Positions 11,230-22,978 are shown, counted from the first letter of the stretch. The stretch: DNA of 64,000 bases from Carposina sasakii (GCA_014607495.2 CP053175.1:5642001-5706000), one strand, 5' to 3'. Notes: generated from the sequence alone by a model not told the origin. Made by a program: numbers and translations.

Positions 11230-11615
11230 TACAGGGTGATTTTTGGTCGTCAACGTTCCCGAAAACTACGGAATCTCCTCATCATCACGATCATTTTTCT
11301 CCATGGAAGCATACCTGGGAAGTGTCTGGCTTCCAAAATATTAGGGTCCAAAGTTGAGTAAATAGACTGCGTTTTTCTGCATAAATGCACATAGACGCGC
11401 GTAGCAGGATTTTTTCACGAAAAATAATTAATATCTGTCTATAAAAAAAACTAACATAAACACTAGACACTATAAATTTCGCACGATCAAGGAATTTAAA
11501 AATTTTTTCAAAAAAATTTTTTTTTTCCCAGCATTTTTTTTGGCATAAACTTACTATATTTCATGTATAGAATACGTACCCTTCGTTAAAGGTGGCCGCA
11601 AAAAAACATCCTGTA
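11230..11615. mobile_element. MITE-A, complete copy
   Basis: TACAGGGTGATTTTTGGTCG at the left and AAAAAACATCCTGTA at the right, 386 bp with TA at both ends and the full set of internal family blocks. Confidence 0.85.
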
Positions 11616-11867
11616 TATTCCTGCTACCACAGCTACAAACTATACATATATAAGATATATATATATTCTATATATATCTCTTATGATAAGTGTAATTTAT
11701 AACATTACTAAGTGTATTTGGGTGTACTCGTATATTACTCCGCACATAGCAATATCGTTAATTGTATCCATTGCTGGCGGGTGGTCTATAGAGAAAAAAC
11801 ATTTTACTTTGTTGGATGGTTTTTTTAGCTAGCAGAAAATACCTTCTTGCATACAATCATACGTACA

Positions 11868-12080
11868 TACCGGGAGTAAAACAACGTTGTTCTTTTAATA
11901 CCTCGTATTCTTTGTAACATTACGATAAATTTTTTTTCTATCGAAGCACCCCTGGGAAACCACGGGTTTCCAAAATATTGAGGTCCAAAGTTACATTAAT
12001 ATTAGCATTTTTTTACATGAATCCATCTGAAATCGGTTAACAAACATTTTAACAACGTTGTCTTTTTACACCGTGTATAG
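11868..12080. repeat. Diverged MITE-A relative
   Basis: Shares TGGGAAACCACGGGTTTCCA and AATATTGAGGTCCAAAGTTA with MITE-A. It is bounded by AAAACAACGTTGTTC and AACAACGTTGTC, an imperfect terminal inverted repeat. Probably a sister subfamily. Confidence 0.5.
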
Positions 12081-12170
12081 ACATAGCTGTATTCCTGAAA
12101 CAGAGTAGTCAGAACTGCAGAATTGTAAGGGAGATCCCACAGCTAGGTTTGAGTAGAGACAGATATAGGT
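12081..12170 (+). repeat. REP-K fragment
   Basis: CAGAACTGCAGAATTGTAAG and GATCCCACAGCTAGGTTT correspond to the first half of the REP-K repeat at 38605-38812. Confidence 0.5.
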
Positions 12171-14170
12171 AATTGCAATTTTTCATATTTAAAATATTGT
12201 GAACTAGAACAACAAAATGGTAAGTATACCTATATTTAATTTAAAAAACCTGCAGAATAGTTGTTAATTTTAAAACGTTTATTTGAAAAATAATTGAAAA
12301 AATATTTTTATAAAGACCCTACGGTTTTTCAGATGTTAAATGGTAATAAAACGTTGCGAACACAGTTCTCCAATACACCTATAGGTTTCTGAAAGAAGGA
12401 ACAAACTGAAATCGTAACGGAAGACCGTAACAAGATATCTAGTTTCGGAATCATGTAGGATCTTTTAACATCTATGTTCTATTCTTCACGGCAAAGAACA
12501 GCTATATAATACAGCCTCAGTGACCTTTGATTAAAATAAATCGCGTGGGAAACTTTATTACTGGGTTGACGGGGGGTCCTAAGAAACACCTTTTATAAAA
12601 ACAGATCCAAATTACACTTCTAAAAAATATTTTCCCCTTAGTGAGTTTCACAATCAGTTTACATGACTATACGACTTCGTGACTTCGTGTAAACGCCTGT
12701 TTTTACCTTTCCTATGGGAATTTCGGGAAATCCTTTCTTATCGGATGTCTATGTCATACATAGACACACCTCCAAGTTTCAGTATGCCAAGCACGAACCT
12801 TTCGATAGTCCGTAACGCTAACGTATACTGTCATATTTAATAGATTTTGCTTGCGAATCGATAGCATTACGGCGCATAAAAAGGTTCATGCTTACTCTAA
12901 GATCAGCGTTTAAGATCATTCGTTGATCCGACTGACTCAAGTAAAAGTAATTAAGACATAAATAAATATCTTCAAACAAATACACCAGATTAATTCAAAT
13001 CTGAAACATAAGGCTTGAGCCAATTTATCTTTAGTCTGCTTAAATGTCGTTTGTGTTCCTGTAATTCTGAAAGGTGGGCTTTCTCCCAGGTAGTAACGGC
13101 TTAACAAATCTAATTAAAATTAAAAACAAGGATAGATTAACCACAGATAAGCACATAGACGTATTTTTTAAGTAAAAATATGTAGGTATCCCACCGTAGG
13201 CAAAAGCCATCCAATTTTATCCTGGTAAAACTTTCCCGGAAAAAAATATTATTTCATTTATTCAATACCGTACGTAATCGTAACCGCCCGGTCTGTAGTT
13301 AAATGTTAGGTAGGGTAACTTTAATGTATTAAATACTTAAAATAAAATTAACTAAATTTTAAGGTATTTTCAAGCTAAGTAAGTGAAGCCATGAGTAATA
13401 TTTGAGTATAAAGCTTACTAAAGGAGTTTTATCAACTTTTGCAACGAAAAAGCATTTTCAGACTTATGTGGATTAAAATCGACACGTTCCTTCTCGACAT
13501 AAATTACCCTAAATTTCTTAATTTTGATAAATAGGACGGCGTTCAAGGAAATAAGGATTTATTTCTTTTGTGTAGGACTTACCTCAAAAAAAGATTTTCA
13601 CGAAGAATTCTACAAAAAAGGTGAAAAAAAATAGAGTATATAATTAAGGGTCCATTTCACTACACTTAGCACTTACTTACAAAAAAAAATCTAAAAAGAT
13701 AAACACAAACAAAAAGGAAACCAAAACGTGCTTGGCTCACTATAACCGTTCACATCACTTTTTCGAATTTCAAAAAAATCGAGATTTCCTTTCTACTAGA
13801 ATTGATACCGAATTATTTCCAAAAATAATATCTCGTCACCGTTCTCGACAGGGAATGGTACGTACTCTCGCCTTGGGAGCCAGACGCCGACTGACTGAGC
13901 CGGGTACATCCTTATTCCATCGTGTTTATATTATACATACAGCAAACTTAAGTGTGGCAATAGAAACCTCTAAAATACACGCTTTGGTATACTTAAGTGC
14001 GTTTTCAGGAGTTGCTAACTGTACCGTACGAACGTACATGAAGTTTTATAGGAAAATACAAGGTGAAGACTCCGTTTGCGTTTTTTTGTGACGAATCAGC
14101 AAACGTTTTTTTGCTTCTGGAATCCGAATCGGATTTTATTTTTATGTACTTCCAAATCAACCAATGAATA
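12171..14170. other. Largely unique AT-rich stretch, no gene supported
   Basis: A small imperfect inverted repeat lies at about 12788-12905 (CCAAGCACGAACCTTTCGAT against ATAAAAAGGTTCATGCTTA), probably a short MITE. The 119-codon frame at 13732-14091 starts on a non-ATG codon and has no recognisable domain or splice context, so it is not called as a gene. Confidence 0.5.
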
Positions 14171-14177
14171 TGTATAC

Positions 14178-14260
14178 AGGGTGTAACAGAAGGAATATGT
14201 TGAGTAAAATGCTGAAATAGCCTACTAATATAGAGACCACATATTAGAGATCATTTAATT
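14178..14260 (+). repeat. MITE-B left-end fragment
   Basis: TACAGGGTGTAACAGAAGGA and AATAGCCTACTA match the left terminus of MITE-B. The remainder is not seen. Confidence 0.6.
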
Positions 14261-14339
14261 TCTCAAATTGAAACTAACTTAACTAAACTGAATTAAACTA
14301 ACTTCTTGTCCTATCAACATAATAGAATAACTGATTAAA

Positions 14340-14900
14340 ATAGGGTATGATTTAAGCTGTCACCAATTGAAGTCGTTTTCTGTTTCCTTAATAATAGAGT
14401 TTGCCCCCAAAATAATAGATTTGTCACCAAAATCTAATCACCAAACAATATAAAATCAGTTCCACGAAAAATCACCTAAAATCATGGAGATATAAGGTCT
14501 AGTACCAAATTAATATTTTTGAATATATTTTAATAGGTTTGTCCTAATAAGTATTGAAGCAAATTAATTAAAAGTGATCCACCAATAAATCATATTTTTG
14601 TCGCTAGAAATCGTCTTGGACTTAAACATGTAACCTAACACCGAAGAAATCGGCGGCGGCCGTTGCCGCCGCCTCATTCTTCTAACCTATATTGCCAGAT
14701 TCGGATCCGCCCAAATAGGTAACCATAAGCAGGTGATTCATACCTGGGAACACATTTGTTTATCTGAGAACGAAAATATTTCGTGGCGATAGATCTAATT
14801 ATTTGGTGATACAGCTTGATGACAAATATAAATTTTGGTGACAGAAAATATACGAGTAGTTCCCATTAAATTATTGCACAGACCAAAATTATCTGGCCAA
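14340..14900. repeat. Phrase-like repeat region with GC hairpin
   Basis: Many short irregular variants of a CACCAAA-type phrase (TTGTCACCAAAATC, CTAATCACCAAAC, TAGTACCAAATTAA, TTTGGTGACAG) in direct and inverted order. A GC-rich inverted repeat, GGCGGCGG..CCGCCGCC, lies at 14651-14673 in otherwise AT-rich DNA. A Helitron-type element is possible but no termini were identified. Confidence 0.45.
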
Positions 14901-14998
14901 AAAAATCTTGTTAATTTTAGGAATATGTATAAAAACATTTGACAAACAACAGGAAGGTAATTGCGCAATTATAGTTCAAAATAAATATGAAAGATATC

Positions 14999-15062
14999 GG
15001 CCCTTGGTGCTCTGCCTACCCCGTAAGTAAGGGATAAAGGCGTGATTATATGTAGGTATGTA
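14999..15062 (+). repeat. SINE-F tail fragment
   Basis: TCGGCCCTTGGTGCTCTGCC followed by GGGATAAAGGCGTGATTATA is the SINE-F 3' end in plus orientation. Confidence 0.65.
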
Positions 15063-15458
15063 ATAAATATGAAAATGTTTAAAACGCTGTCAAATTAACA
15101 GCCAAACCGAAAACGTTTCGTTTTATTGAAAGGTAAAAAAAACATTGACATTTAGCGCAATTGACAATAGACAATAGACAAATCTTTATTTGCTAAAACA
15201 ACACACACTACAGATTACTCTAAAATTGGTAAAGTAGTGGTACAATTTTTATGTCTAACAAAAGTAATGTGCGATGTGTCACAATAACAAAAAGGTCCTG
15301 ACTCAGCATGTGTTACAGACAAGTCTGCAACGCTGGTAATTCTGCCAGAACCGAAAGGGGAGTGCGTGCAACAATAAAAACTATGATTAAACAAATATTA
15401 CGAGTATAAGGTGATTCTGCAAAAATATTAATAAGTAATACATTTATACACATTTACA

Positions 15459-15510
15459 CAGGGTGTAACAAAAAGGGGCATGTCAAGCGAGAAGCTACGC
15501 AAACAGCCTT
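15459..15510 (+). repeat. MITE-B left-end fragment
   Basis: ACAGGGTGTAACAAAAAGGG and CAAGCGAGAAGCTACGC match the MITE-B terminus. Confidence 0.6.
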
Positions 15511-15734
15511 CTTCTTGACTTCTTCTCTAATGTTGTACGTACTAACATAGCTACAAAACAAAATATTATGTTTATTAATGTTGCATTTGCTGGAGATATC
15601 GCCTTAATTAATTATCCCTGTCTAACTAGTGTGATAGGGTCGTTATACAAGCCAAACTTTTGTTAAAAATACAAATTTTCTTCCCCTTTTCATGCAGACG
15701 ATATACTTTTCCCGGTTGGCCTAGTCGATAAATG

Positions 15735-15830
15735 CCTAATTCTTAAAACGCCCAACGTTCTTAAAATTACCAATTTTTAGAAAAGCCCATTCTGAAAATA
15801 CCAATTCTGAAAAAGGCCATTATTAAGTTA
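15735..15830. repeat. Phrase-like repeat, CCAATTCTGAAAA type
   Basis: Irregular repetition of a 13-16 bp phrase (AACGCCCAACGTTCTTAAAA, TTACCAATTTTTAGAAAA, TACCAATTCTGAAAAAGGCC). An inverted echo (TTTCAGAATTGGG) lies at about 15925. Confidence 0.5.
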
Positions 15831-15964
15831 ATCTATGTATTTTTTAAAGTAGTACATAAAAATGACCTACTGAATACATCTAGTTATAACAGAGAATCTA
15901 CATACTGCAGAATTGATCTTTTTCAGAATTGGGTTTTTATTTATTGATGGTCATATAAGTATTA

Positions 15965-16490
15965 TCAACTTTCTGCCCTTATCCCATTCATTATTTATGT
16001 TTCGTTCGAAACTCACTTTGACAAGATTCGGCTGGAAAAGCTGGAAGGGAGCGGGTGTAATTTTCTTGTGAAAATCAAAATTTATTTGTAAATGGCTTGC
16101 ATGTGTCCGTTAAGTGATGTTTTCTGGTAGATAAGTTATATTTTGTTTATTTGTGATGTGAATCTAGTGCTTGTGCATGGTTTTATACGCAGGTAAGCTG
16201 AGTAAAACTTTAGCCGGAATACGATCTCTTCATGGGCCCATGTGGGTTGTTTCTGTAATTATATTTCATTTTGACTGACTTTGCACTTGTTCTTGAGGAT
16301 TTTCCCGACGTTTCCATTCATCATCATCATTATCATCCATCATAAATTCAGAAATCATTTACTAAAGACAATGGCTGTATGGGCTTAGTTCCCCTTGCCT
16401 TTCCTTCGGGATAAACTAAACAAAAAAAAGATTTGGCATTTGTTTTACGGTCGGCTGCCTGCCTGACGCCAACCCTCCTCGTTATTATAT
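15965..16490 (-). mobile_element. SINE-W interrupted by FB-E
   Basis: SINE-W body sequence (CCCATTCATTATTTATG, GTTCGAAACTCACTTTGACA) stops at about 16026. It resumes at 16429 (GATTTGGCATTTGTTTTACG, then GTCGGCTGCCTGCCTGACGC), matching the uninterrupted copy at 42188-42415. The 402 bp between them are an FB-E copy. Confidence 0.7.
16027..16428. mobile_element. FB-E copy nested in SINE-W
   Basis: Begins near ATTCGGCTGGAAAAGCTGGA and ends CCTTTCCTTCGGGATAAAC plus an A-run. It is the reverse complement of 25741-26155. The terminal block (GACGTTTCCATTCATC .. GCCTTTCC) is the FB-E TIR, with the opposite TIR missing. Confidence 0.65.
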
Positions 16491-17162
16491 GGTCCACTTA
16501 TATATACAAAAAAAAAATGTAATTTCCCATTTCATTAAACAACATCTCATCGTTGAAAATTCCATTATTATAGCCCTTTAGGCCACATATAAAAACATCG
16601 TTTCGCGGTACACACTAAAGAAACAAACAAAAATGTTTCCCTTTGAACTGTCCCCAGATTTTACGTCTGATTTGGCCGACAAAAGGCTTATATTTCTATA
16701 TATGTATCATCTAAAAGAACAATAAAACCTGAGATACAAGAGGATATAGCTTTGATGTTTTTTTATTACAAAAGTATATTGTGTGTTTGGGATTTAAAAC
16801 TTCTTTTTAGGGTTCCGTAGCTCGAAAGGTAAAAACGGAACCCTTATAGGATCACTTTGTCGTCCGTCTGTCAGTCAAGACCCTTTTTCTCAGGAACACG
16901 TGGAGGTATCAAGCTGAATTTTTAATCAAATAAGCAGGTCTACCGACCGTCCCTAGAAGCTGTGAAAAAATCAAACTTCTAAACCAATGCAATCAAAAGA
17001 TACAGCCATGGAGGAGAAACAAAAGAGGAGTAACGGCTAAAAATAGTGTGCCGCAGAGCGGGGGTGAAGTACGGGACGAGGGGAGAATTGAACACTGTAG
17101 CCCTGCCTATTTACATAGAAATTACCTTGTAGTGACTAGTGGAACTACTTGCTCATCTATCT

Positions 17163-17746
17163 ATATATAGGTATATAATAAAAATGTAACGGATCGCTGT
17201 CTGTACATGGAAGATATACAGGATGTAACAAAAAGGGTATGTTAAGCAAAAAGCTATGTAAATACTCCACTGTAGAGAACCTATCCACAAAATTTGAGAC
17301 CCGAAATTACATGTTTATTTTTCCCGATAGTATGGAGATTTTTTAAATATCTCAGGAATTTTCATACAATCTTGAAAAATAAACATGTGATTTCGAGTCT
17401 CAAATTTTGTAGATAGGTTCTCTATAGTGGCTATTTACATAGCTTTTCGCTTAACATACCCTTTTTGTTAAACCCTGTATAAGAAAAAATATTATAGAAT
17501 ACCTTTATCAACGCAATAGTACCCAAAACAATGATTTTTGGAATTTTTGTCTGTTTGTCGGCTTATCTGTTTGTGCGTTTGTGCACGCTAATCTCAGAAA
17601 CGGCTGAACCGATTTCGATAAAGTTTTCAGGAATATATTGTGACAGGTCCCACTTAACATATAGGCTACTTTTTATCCCAGATAATTTCGATATTTGTTT
17701 TTTTTTTCTGTAGTCCACGCGGACGGAGTCGCCGGCGTCCACTAGT
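17163..17746 (+). mobile_element. HEL-C copy nested in the CATGG element
   Basis: Runs from TAAAAATGTAACGGATCGCT to GGCGTCCACTAGT. It is interrupted at 17217-17479 by MITE-B. The right half includes CGTTTGTGCACGCTAATCTC. Confidence 0.65.
17217..17479. mobile_element. MITE-B nested in HEL-C
   Basis: TACAGGATGTAACAAAAAGG to AAACCCTGTA. Compared with the empty HEL-C site at 10740-10765 (GGAAGATATATGAGAAAA), the insertion is at a TA that is now duplicated. This shows both the boundary and the target preference. Confidence 0.85.
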
Positions 17747-18361
17747 TATCAATATGGTTCAAGATTCTTTTACTAGTGCAATTACTCATCACTAAATGGC
17801 AATATTATACTATGTTTTAGCAAAAAAGTACCCTGATAAAAGCGCTAGTGTCTTTGTAATTTTAATACGGTTACAATTCGGAGCACAAGCGTGTGGTTAC
17901 AGCTACTGCGTTACACTGGCGCTGAAGCTCCGCCCCTATAATGACGTCATGGCCTCACGATTGCCACACGACTCAGTTCATAGTCCCACCTCCTCTTTTA
18001 TACCTTCTTCATGGATACAGCCGTTTATGTTAAATTTTAGACTTTCGCAAGGGAATCAAAACCTACAGGGTCCTTCTCGTAAAATCAGAATCTTGAAATT
18101 TGGTACGAAGAAACGTCATATAGCACAAATAAAGGAAATATTGCGAAAACCGAAAATTTTTACTTACGTCATACAATAAAACAGGTTTGTAGGGAACCCT
18201 CGGTGCGCGAGTCCGACTCGCACTTGGCCGGTTTGTTTTCTTACTATGACATACGTTTATTTTCTATTTGATAAATATCTATTCTATTAGAAATAATAAA
18301 GTTATTATTAAATTAATTAGATCAGTGACTCGTTCGCCAAAAAATCTATCATCTATTACAT

Positions 18362-18555
18362 ATATAAAATTGTAACGGATCGATGTTTGTGCACGCTAAT
18401 CTCAGAATCGGCTGGACCGATTTTGTGACAGGTAGGTGACATATAGGCTACATATAGGCTACTTTTTATCCCGGGAAAATGTTTTTATACCGCATAATTT
18501 CGACATTTTGTTTTTTCTGCAGTCCACGCGGACGAAGCCGCGAGCGTCCACTAGT
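18362..18555 (+). mobile_element. HEL-C copy, internally shortened
   Basis: TAAAATTGTAACGGATCGAT to GAGCGTCCACTAGT, lacking part of the family's middle. Confidence 0.6.
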
Positions 18556-18570
18556 ACGTACATATACATA

Positions 18571-18783
18571 TGGTTGTGGTCCCAAAATGTGGTATCCAGA
18601 ACTGCAGGATCACGAAGCCGCAGTCACCTTTAGCATAGCAAAGTGTGGTGTAAAAGATCAGTGACAATTTGCTAGCTCTTCGCCGGAGAGTTCAGCAGTT
18701 CAACAGTTCCTTAGTAGACTCTTAAGACATGCACGGAAGGAGATGCAGCTGATGTATTCTAGTGAAGCCCCGCATCAGCACAG
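18571..18783 (+). repeat. REP-K copy
   Basis: CCAGAACTGCAGGATCACGA, TTAGTAGACTCTTAAGACAT, GAGATGCAGCTGATGTATTC and GAAGCCCCGCATCAGC follow the REP-K order. The CAGGATCACGAAG stretch is a single unit of what became a minisatellite at 46828. Confidence 0.65.
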
Positions 18784-18789
18784 GACGTC

Positions 18790-20130
18790 AAAAAATACGC
18801 CTTGAAAATATTTTTGCTATCTTCAACTGTGCGTTATCTGCCCGTCAGCGGAATAAGTCTACCTGCTTACATTTAAATTTTGTGATATTTGAAGCATCTG
18901 CAGTATTTCGCCCACTTGACGAGATATCTTAAATGGATTTTAACTGTCATTGTGAAAATCCTGCTTCACTGTCCTGGTATTTCTACATTATTATATTATA
19001 TATCTACTAGTTGTAACAGAATATTTTTTGGCAATATAATTTTCGAAAAACAACCATATTACGATGAGAGAAGATTACGACTAGTTCTAAAGCAACCATT
19101 GCCTTAGCGAGATGATGAAGGCCTACCTGTGGGTACTGTAGAAAACCTATCCACCAATGGCCAATTTCAATACTAGAGATCTCGGCTTTTTTAATTCCAA
19201 ATTTGAAATTTTGTGTGAAAACAATGGAACATTTAATCTGCAATATGCAAAAAAATCTCTCGAGGTCGGTTATTGAAATTGGCTGTAAATAAAATGTATG
19301 TGACATTTGACAGCCCACTGTATAACACCTGTCTACTAAAATATATGCACAGTAGAAATTATATGCACACGTGCAGTGACGTGGTAATAATTCATCTAAG
19401 CACACGTGTCTCCAAAAATGGAAAAGCCAAAACTGTAGACTAGCGGATTCACGAATGGGATCTTAAAGCCACGTTTGGCATGGCAGATGTGAAAAATTAC
19501 TTGCTCGTCATCAAAGAGAATGTTTCTGAGCTCTCTAGTCGACTCTTACGACATGCACGGAAGAAGATGCAGCAGATATATTCTAGTGAAGCCCTGCGCA
19601 AGCTTATAAAATTTAGTTACATAACATTTAAATTTTATATTTGTATTTTATTGAGTTTCCCTAGCGGAATACGTATGCTTACGTCCGTTGAGTTATTCCT
19701 CCCACACATACCTACACTAAACGTTTTGCTTCTACCTTTCTTTGAAGAAACTGTGGGAGTGAAACTATTTCTGAGTTCACTATTTCCCATCGAGCATATA
19801 CGCTCTAGAGACGTTACGAGACCATCGTTGATGTTAAGAAGGCTATCACGCTAAAAGATAATGTTTGTAAACGGAACACTTTTGTTATTTGGTAAGGTAC
19901 CCACACCTTATTTCATTTGACAGTATTTCGGACATTTCCCTCCCTTTTGATTGCAGAACGTTGTCCGATACAAAATCGGCGTAACATATCGTTTTTAGTT
20001 TTTGTGGTTTGGCTTCTGTAAATACCTACATTACTAATACTTACATTCAAACAATATCGCGATTGCCCTTTCGGCGGGGAAAGCACGAACCATCACATCG
20101 CCGAAATTTTTTTATTGGCATAAATAACAG
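18790..20130. other. Mixed stretch with two small repeats, no gene
   Basis: Contains a short foldback MITE at 19146-19286 (GGCCAATTTCAATA against TATTGAAATTGGCTG, also at 29156-29296) and a REP-K copy at 19430-19602 (CTCTAGTCGACTCTTACGAC). The 19007-19405 and 19480-19854 frames overlap these repeats. Nothing else recognised. Confidence 0.5.
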
Positions 20131-20134
20131 CGAA

Positions 20135-20235
20135 ATAGATATATAACGCCTACCCAACGTGGTGACTATATGCCAAACCCCCCCTATAGCAGTTGCCTTG
20201 TGGCGTGTCCTGGGGAAGGCCTACGCTTACGCTCA
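20135..20235 (+). repeat. SINE-D 3' part
   Basis: CCTACCCAACGTGGTGACTA and GTCCTGGGGAAGGCCTACG match SINE-D. A further degraded piece is at about 20690-20760 (CAGTGGACTGCAATTATAGG). Confidence 0.55.
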
Positions 20236-20459
20236 TATGATGATATATATTCCAGGTTTTGTTATTTTTTCATGGGAACAGCTAGTGAAATACAGGTTAC
20301 ATTTTGTAACTTCTGTATTGAATGGGGTGCTCTAATATACCAATATCTCGACATCGTAATCTTTGCTTATCCCTGTTGTCATTCGACACTGAAAGTACAA
20401 TTTGACAGATATTCCGTATTTTTCGATGTCGAAAGTCGTGTTTAGCGGGGGTGTAACTT

Positions 20460-21385
20460 TACACGAGGTTAATTAGTTAATATATTTTAATTAAAGAAGG
20501 CTCATCATTCATCATCATGTTCCTGCTAGAAAAAATACTCACTTGTTCTCAATTGAATATGCTTACGCTTGCATTGCAGTCGACCCCAATGCACTGAAAA
20601 ACAAATACACGTACAATTTTTTACGATAGCATTACGGTCCCATTCGTACAAAATCTGTTATAATAAAGAATTTTATCCATTGCCGCTTGGTGCCAGCATA
20701 GTAGAATAACACCGCCCCATTTTATGTATGACTGCCCATCAGTGGACTGCAATTATAGGTTGGTGTGTAATGTATGTATCTAGGTAGGTACCAACAGTTG
20801 ATATTTATGCATTCAATAAGGCTCAGTTATTAAACTTTAAGTGTTTAATGTTGTACTTGAATAATTTCCAATGTTTAATAGAACTTTCCCTGATGGGTTC
20901 TTCTCAGTTCTTCCCATCAAGGTGTAATCGAACTGTGTGTATTTTCAGTAATATATATAATGAGATATATGTTACTGATATGTTTGTTTTATTCTGAGTC
21001 CTGACATCCATTATTTATTTCCCCTTTAGAATAGAATATAGAAAGGATAGGTAGTTTGGTACATAGGCCACCAAGGATATTCAATCTAGACTAGATAATA
21101 CATATTTATACATAGTAAACTCGACCCAACTCTAACAAATGCAAATACGATAATTACTTTCATATTCAAGCTTAATACGCCTCCGGTATGTATATGCTCT
21201 ATATAATTACATGCCAAGTGACTACTTACTGATACTGTACATTCCTCTCCATAGCACTAAAATAAAATTATTTTTCATATTTCAATCTAATTATTCCTTT
21301 TTGTTTTAATCTTTTTTTAATCGTATTTAGTAAGCTAGGTGCTTCTTACTTACGCCTAGAGATAATAATTGTCATACATTATATC
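20460..21385. other. AT-rich stretch, nothing recognised
   Basis: Apart from the SINE-D scrap near 20700-20760, no repeat, reading frame or RNA structure was recognised. Confidence 0.4.
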
Positions 21386-21389
21386 TTCT

Positions 21390-21765
21390 ATGCTGCTCTG
21401 GGAAAAAAAACGTATTATACTACAGCTGCTTCTCTTCCCAGGCATACTGTAGTACAAGTCAGTAGAGGGACAAGAGGGTCTTGGTGTTTTGTAGGCGATG
21501 GGCTGACCACCTGTCACTACTAATCGAACATGTACATCTCAACTATACCCCCAAAATTGCTAGGAATGGCACCATGTGGTCCTATCGGCCCTTGATGCTC
21601 TGGTGTTATGGTGGAAAATCTGGAAATTTGGAACATACGAACTATTTCCTTACCTCAGTTATCTCCGTCACACTATAACATAAAAAAAGAGAGGGTCTTG
21701 GTGTTTTATAGGCGATGGGCTGACCACCTGTCACTACTAACCGAACTTGTACATCTCAACATACA
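21390..21765 (+). mobile_element. SINE-F copies, one broken by unrelated sequence
   Basis: From CTTCTATGCTGCTCTGGGAA through TGTAGGCGATGGGCTGACCA to TCGGCCCTTGATGCTCTG. A second partial start at about 21690 repeats GGTCTTGGTGTTTTATAGGC, so two copies lie in tandem. Confidence 0.6.
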
Positions 21766-21906
21766 AATAGTTAGTAAATATTAAAAATACTTAGTATTTA
21801 CTGTACTTATGTAGTCAGTTTTATTAATTATAATAGGTTTTCTATCATACCTTTCCAGATGTAGTTTTCCCGTACGACTAAAAAGGAATTACACGATTAC
21901 TTTACG

Positions 21907-22283
21907 GCAGGCTTATTTACTAACTTGCGATTGGTCGGCAACCGGTCGCTAAACGTCAAAAGACGACTACGCGCCTGATTCAAAGAACCCTATTTTGTAA
22001 TCTATCACTATGGGGCACTGACTTTTTAATCTAGTAGGATAATACTAAATGTCAACTTTGACAGCGATTGCGACCGGCAGGCTGATTTTATAACTTGCAA
22101 CCGGTCGCAATCGCTGGATAGTCGCTGTCAAAATTGACATTTGGTATTATCCTACTAGATCAAAAAGTCAGTACACCATACTGCTTCATTACAGAATAGG
22201 GTTTCTTGAAATCGGTCGCGTAGTCGTCTTTTGACGTTTAGCGACCGGTTGCCTGCCGTTGCATTTTAGATAATCAGCCTGCG
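21907..22283. mobile_element. Long foldback element, about 375 bp
   Basis: Nearly the whole element is an inverted repeat. The left arm holds GGTCGCTAAACGTCAAAAGA and GTAGGATAATACTAAATGTC; the right arm holds the complements GACATTTGGTATTATCCTAC and TCTTTTGACGTTTAGCGACC. Outer ends are GCAGGCTTATTT and AATCAGCCTGC. No coding capacity. Confidence 0.8.
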
Positions 22284-22372
22284 GATGTCAGGATAGTGAA
22301 AAACCTTAAACTGATAGAGTTCTAAACTTTAGAGTTAGTCTTAGTAAGCATGGTTCCTTTATATGTATTGAC

Positions 22373-22496
22373 ACTAGTGGACGCCCGCGACTACGTCCGC
22401 GTGTACTGCGGAAAAAGCAAATCGTCGAAATTATCCGTGATACCAAATTTCATTTCAATTTGTTCAGTCATTTTGGCGTAAAATCTAGACAGATAT
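22373..22496 (-). mobile_element. HEL-C terminal fragment
   Basis: ACTAGTGGACGCCCGCGACT with about 120 bp of family sequence, ending where the next MITE begins. Confidence 0.55.
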
Positions 22497-22978
22497 ACAG
22501 GGTGTTTGTGACAGCCAGGCAAATATTGATACCATGACTTCAGACCATGATTTTGAGTTGGAAAATACTGAACATTTTCGCAGGAAAATTACAAATTTTT
22601 CGGATTTTTTTTCCCTCATATTTTCAGGAAAATTTAGTTCGATTAATTAGGCCTTAGATAATGACTTAAAAATAAAAAAATTACCAAAAGATGATTTTCA
22701 AAAAAGTTTCCTTCAAAAAAGTTCAAATAACTGATCAACCCTAATGGAGAGTCACAAGTGACCCAAAAAGCAGCAATGTGTCACACAATAACCAATAAGC
22801 CCATTTAATTAGTCACAGGATCGCCCGATACAATTGGCGCGGAGAGCAAAGATTACTGATAATCAAATCAAAAATACATTTCCTGCGAGTAATAACACTG
22901 TCTTATAACTCCACACAATGGTAACTGGTTCAGCATTTCACCATTTGCCTGGCTGTCACCCACACCCAGTATAGACAG
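22497..22978. mobile_element. MITE with GACAGCCAGGCAAAT terminal repeats
   Basis: Left end ACAGGGTGTTTGTGACAGCC then AGGCAAAT; right end ATTTGCCTGGCTGTCACCCA then CACCCAGTATAG. This is an imperfect TIR of about 30 bp round 480 bp of AT-rich DNA. Only one copy in the window. Confidence 0.7.

Larger units (their letters stand above)
17007..18013. mobile_element. CATGG element with 8-bp target duplication
   Basis: Ends CATGGAGGAG and CTTCTTCATG, inside a perfect direct repeat GATACAGC (16999-17006 and 18014-18021). The uninterrupted copy is at 55417-55706 (290 bp). This copy carries the HEL-C and MITE-B insertions. An 8-bp duplication suggests a hAT-type transposase, which is inference. Confidence 0.75.
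16808..18240. mobile_element. REP-I element, outer layer of a nest
   Basis: Left end GGGTTCCGTAGCTCGAAAGG; right end GGGAACCCTCGGTGCGCGAG, TCCGACTCGCACTTGGCC. The element is split at 16999-18021 by the CATGG element, whose 8-bp duplication restores a continuous REP-I sequence when removed. The 127-codon frame at 17796-18179 spans the inner and outer repeats and is not a gene. Confidence 0.65.

Noticed and set aside
13732..14091. 119-codon plus-strand frame as a possible gene
   Set aside because: It starts on a non-ATG codon, shows no domain or hydrophobic pattern, and has no splice or promoter context. It is about the length expected by chance in a window this size.
17796..18179. 127-codon plus-strand frame
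   Set aside because: It crosses the boundary of two nested repeats (CATGG element and REP-I), so the open frame is accidental.
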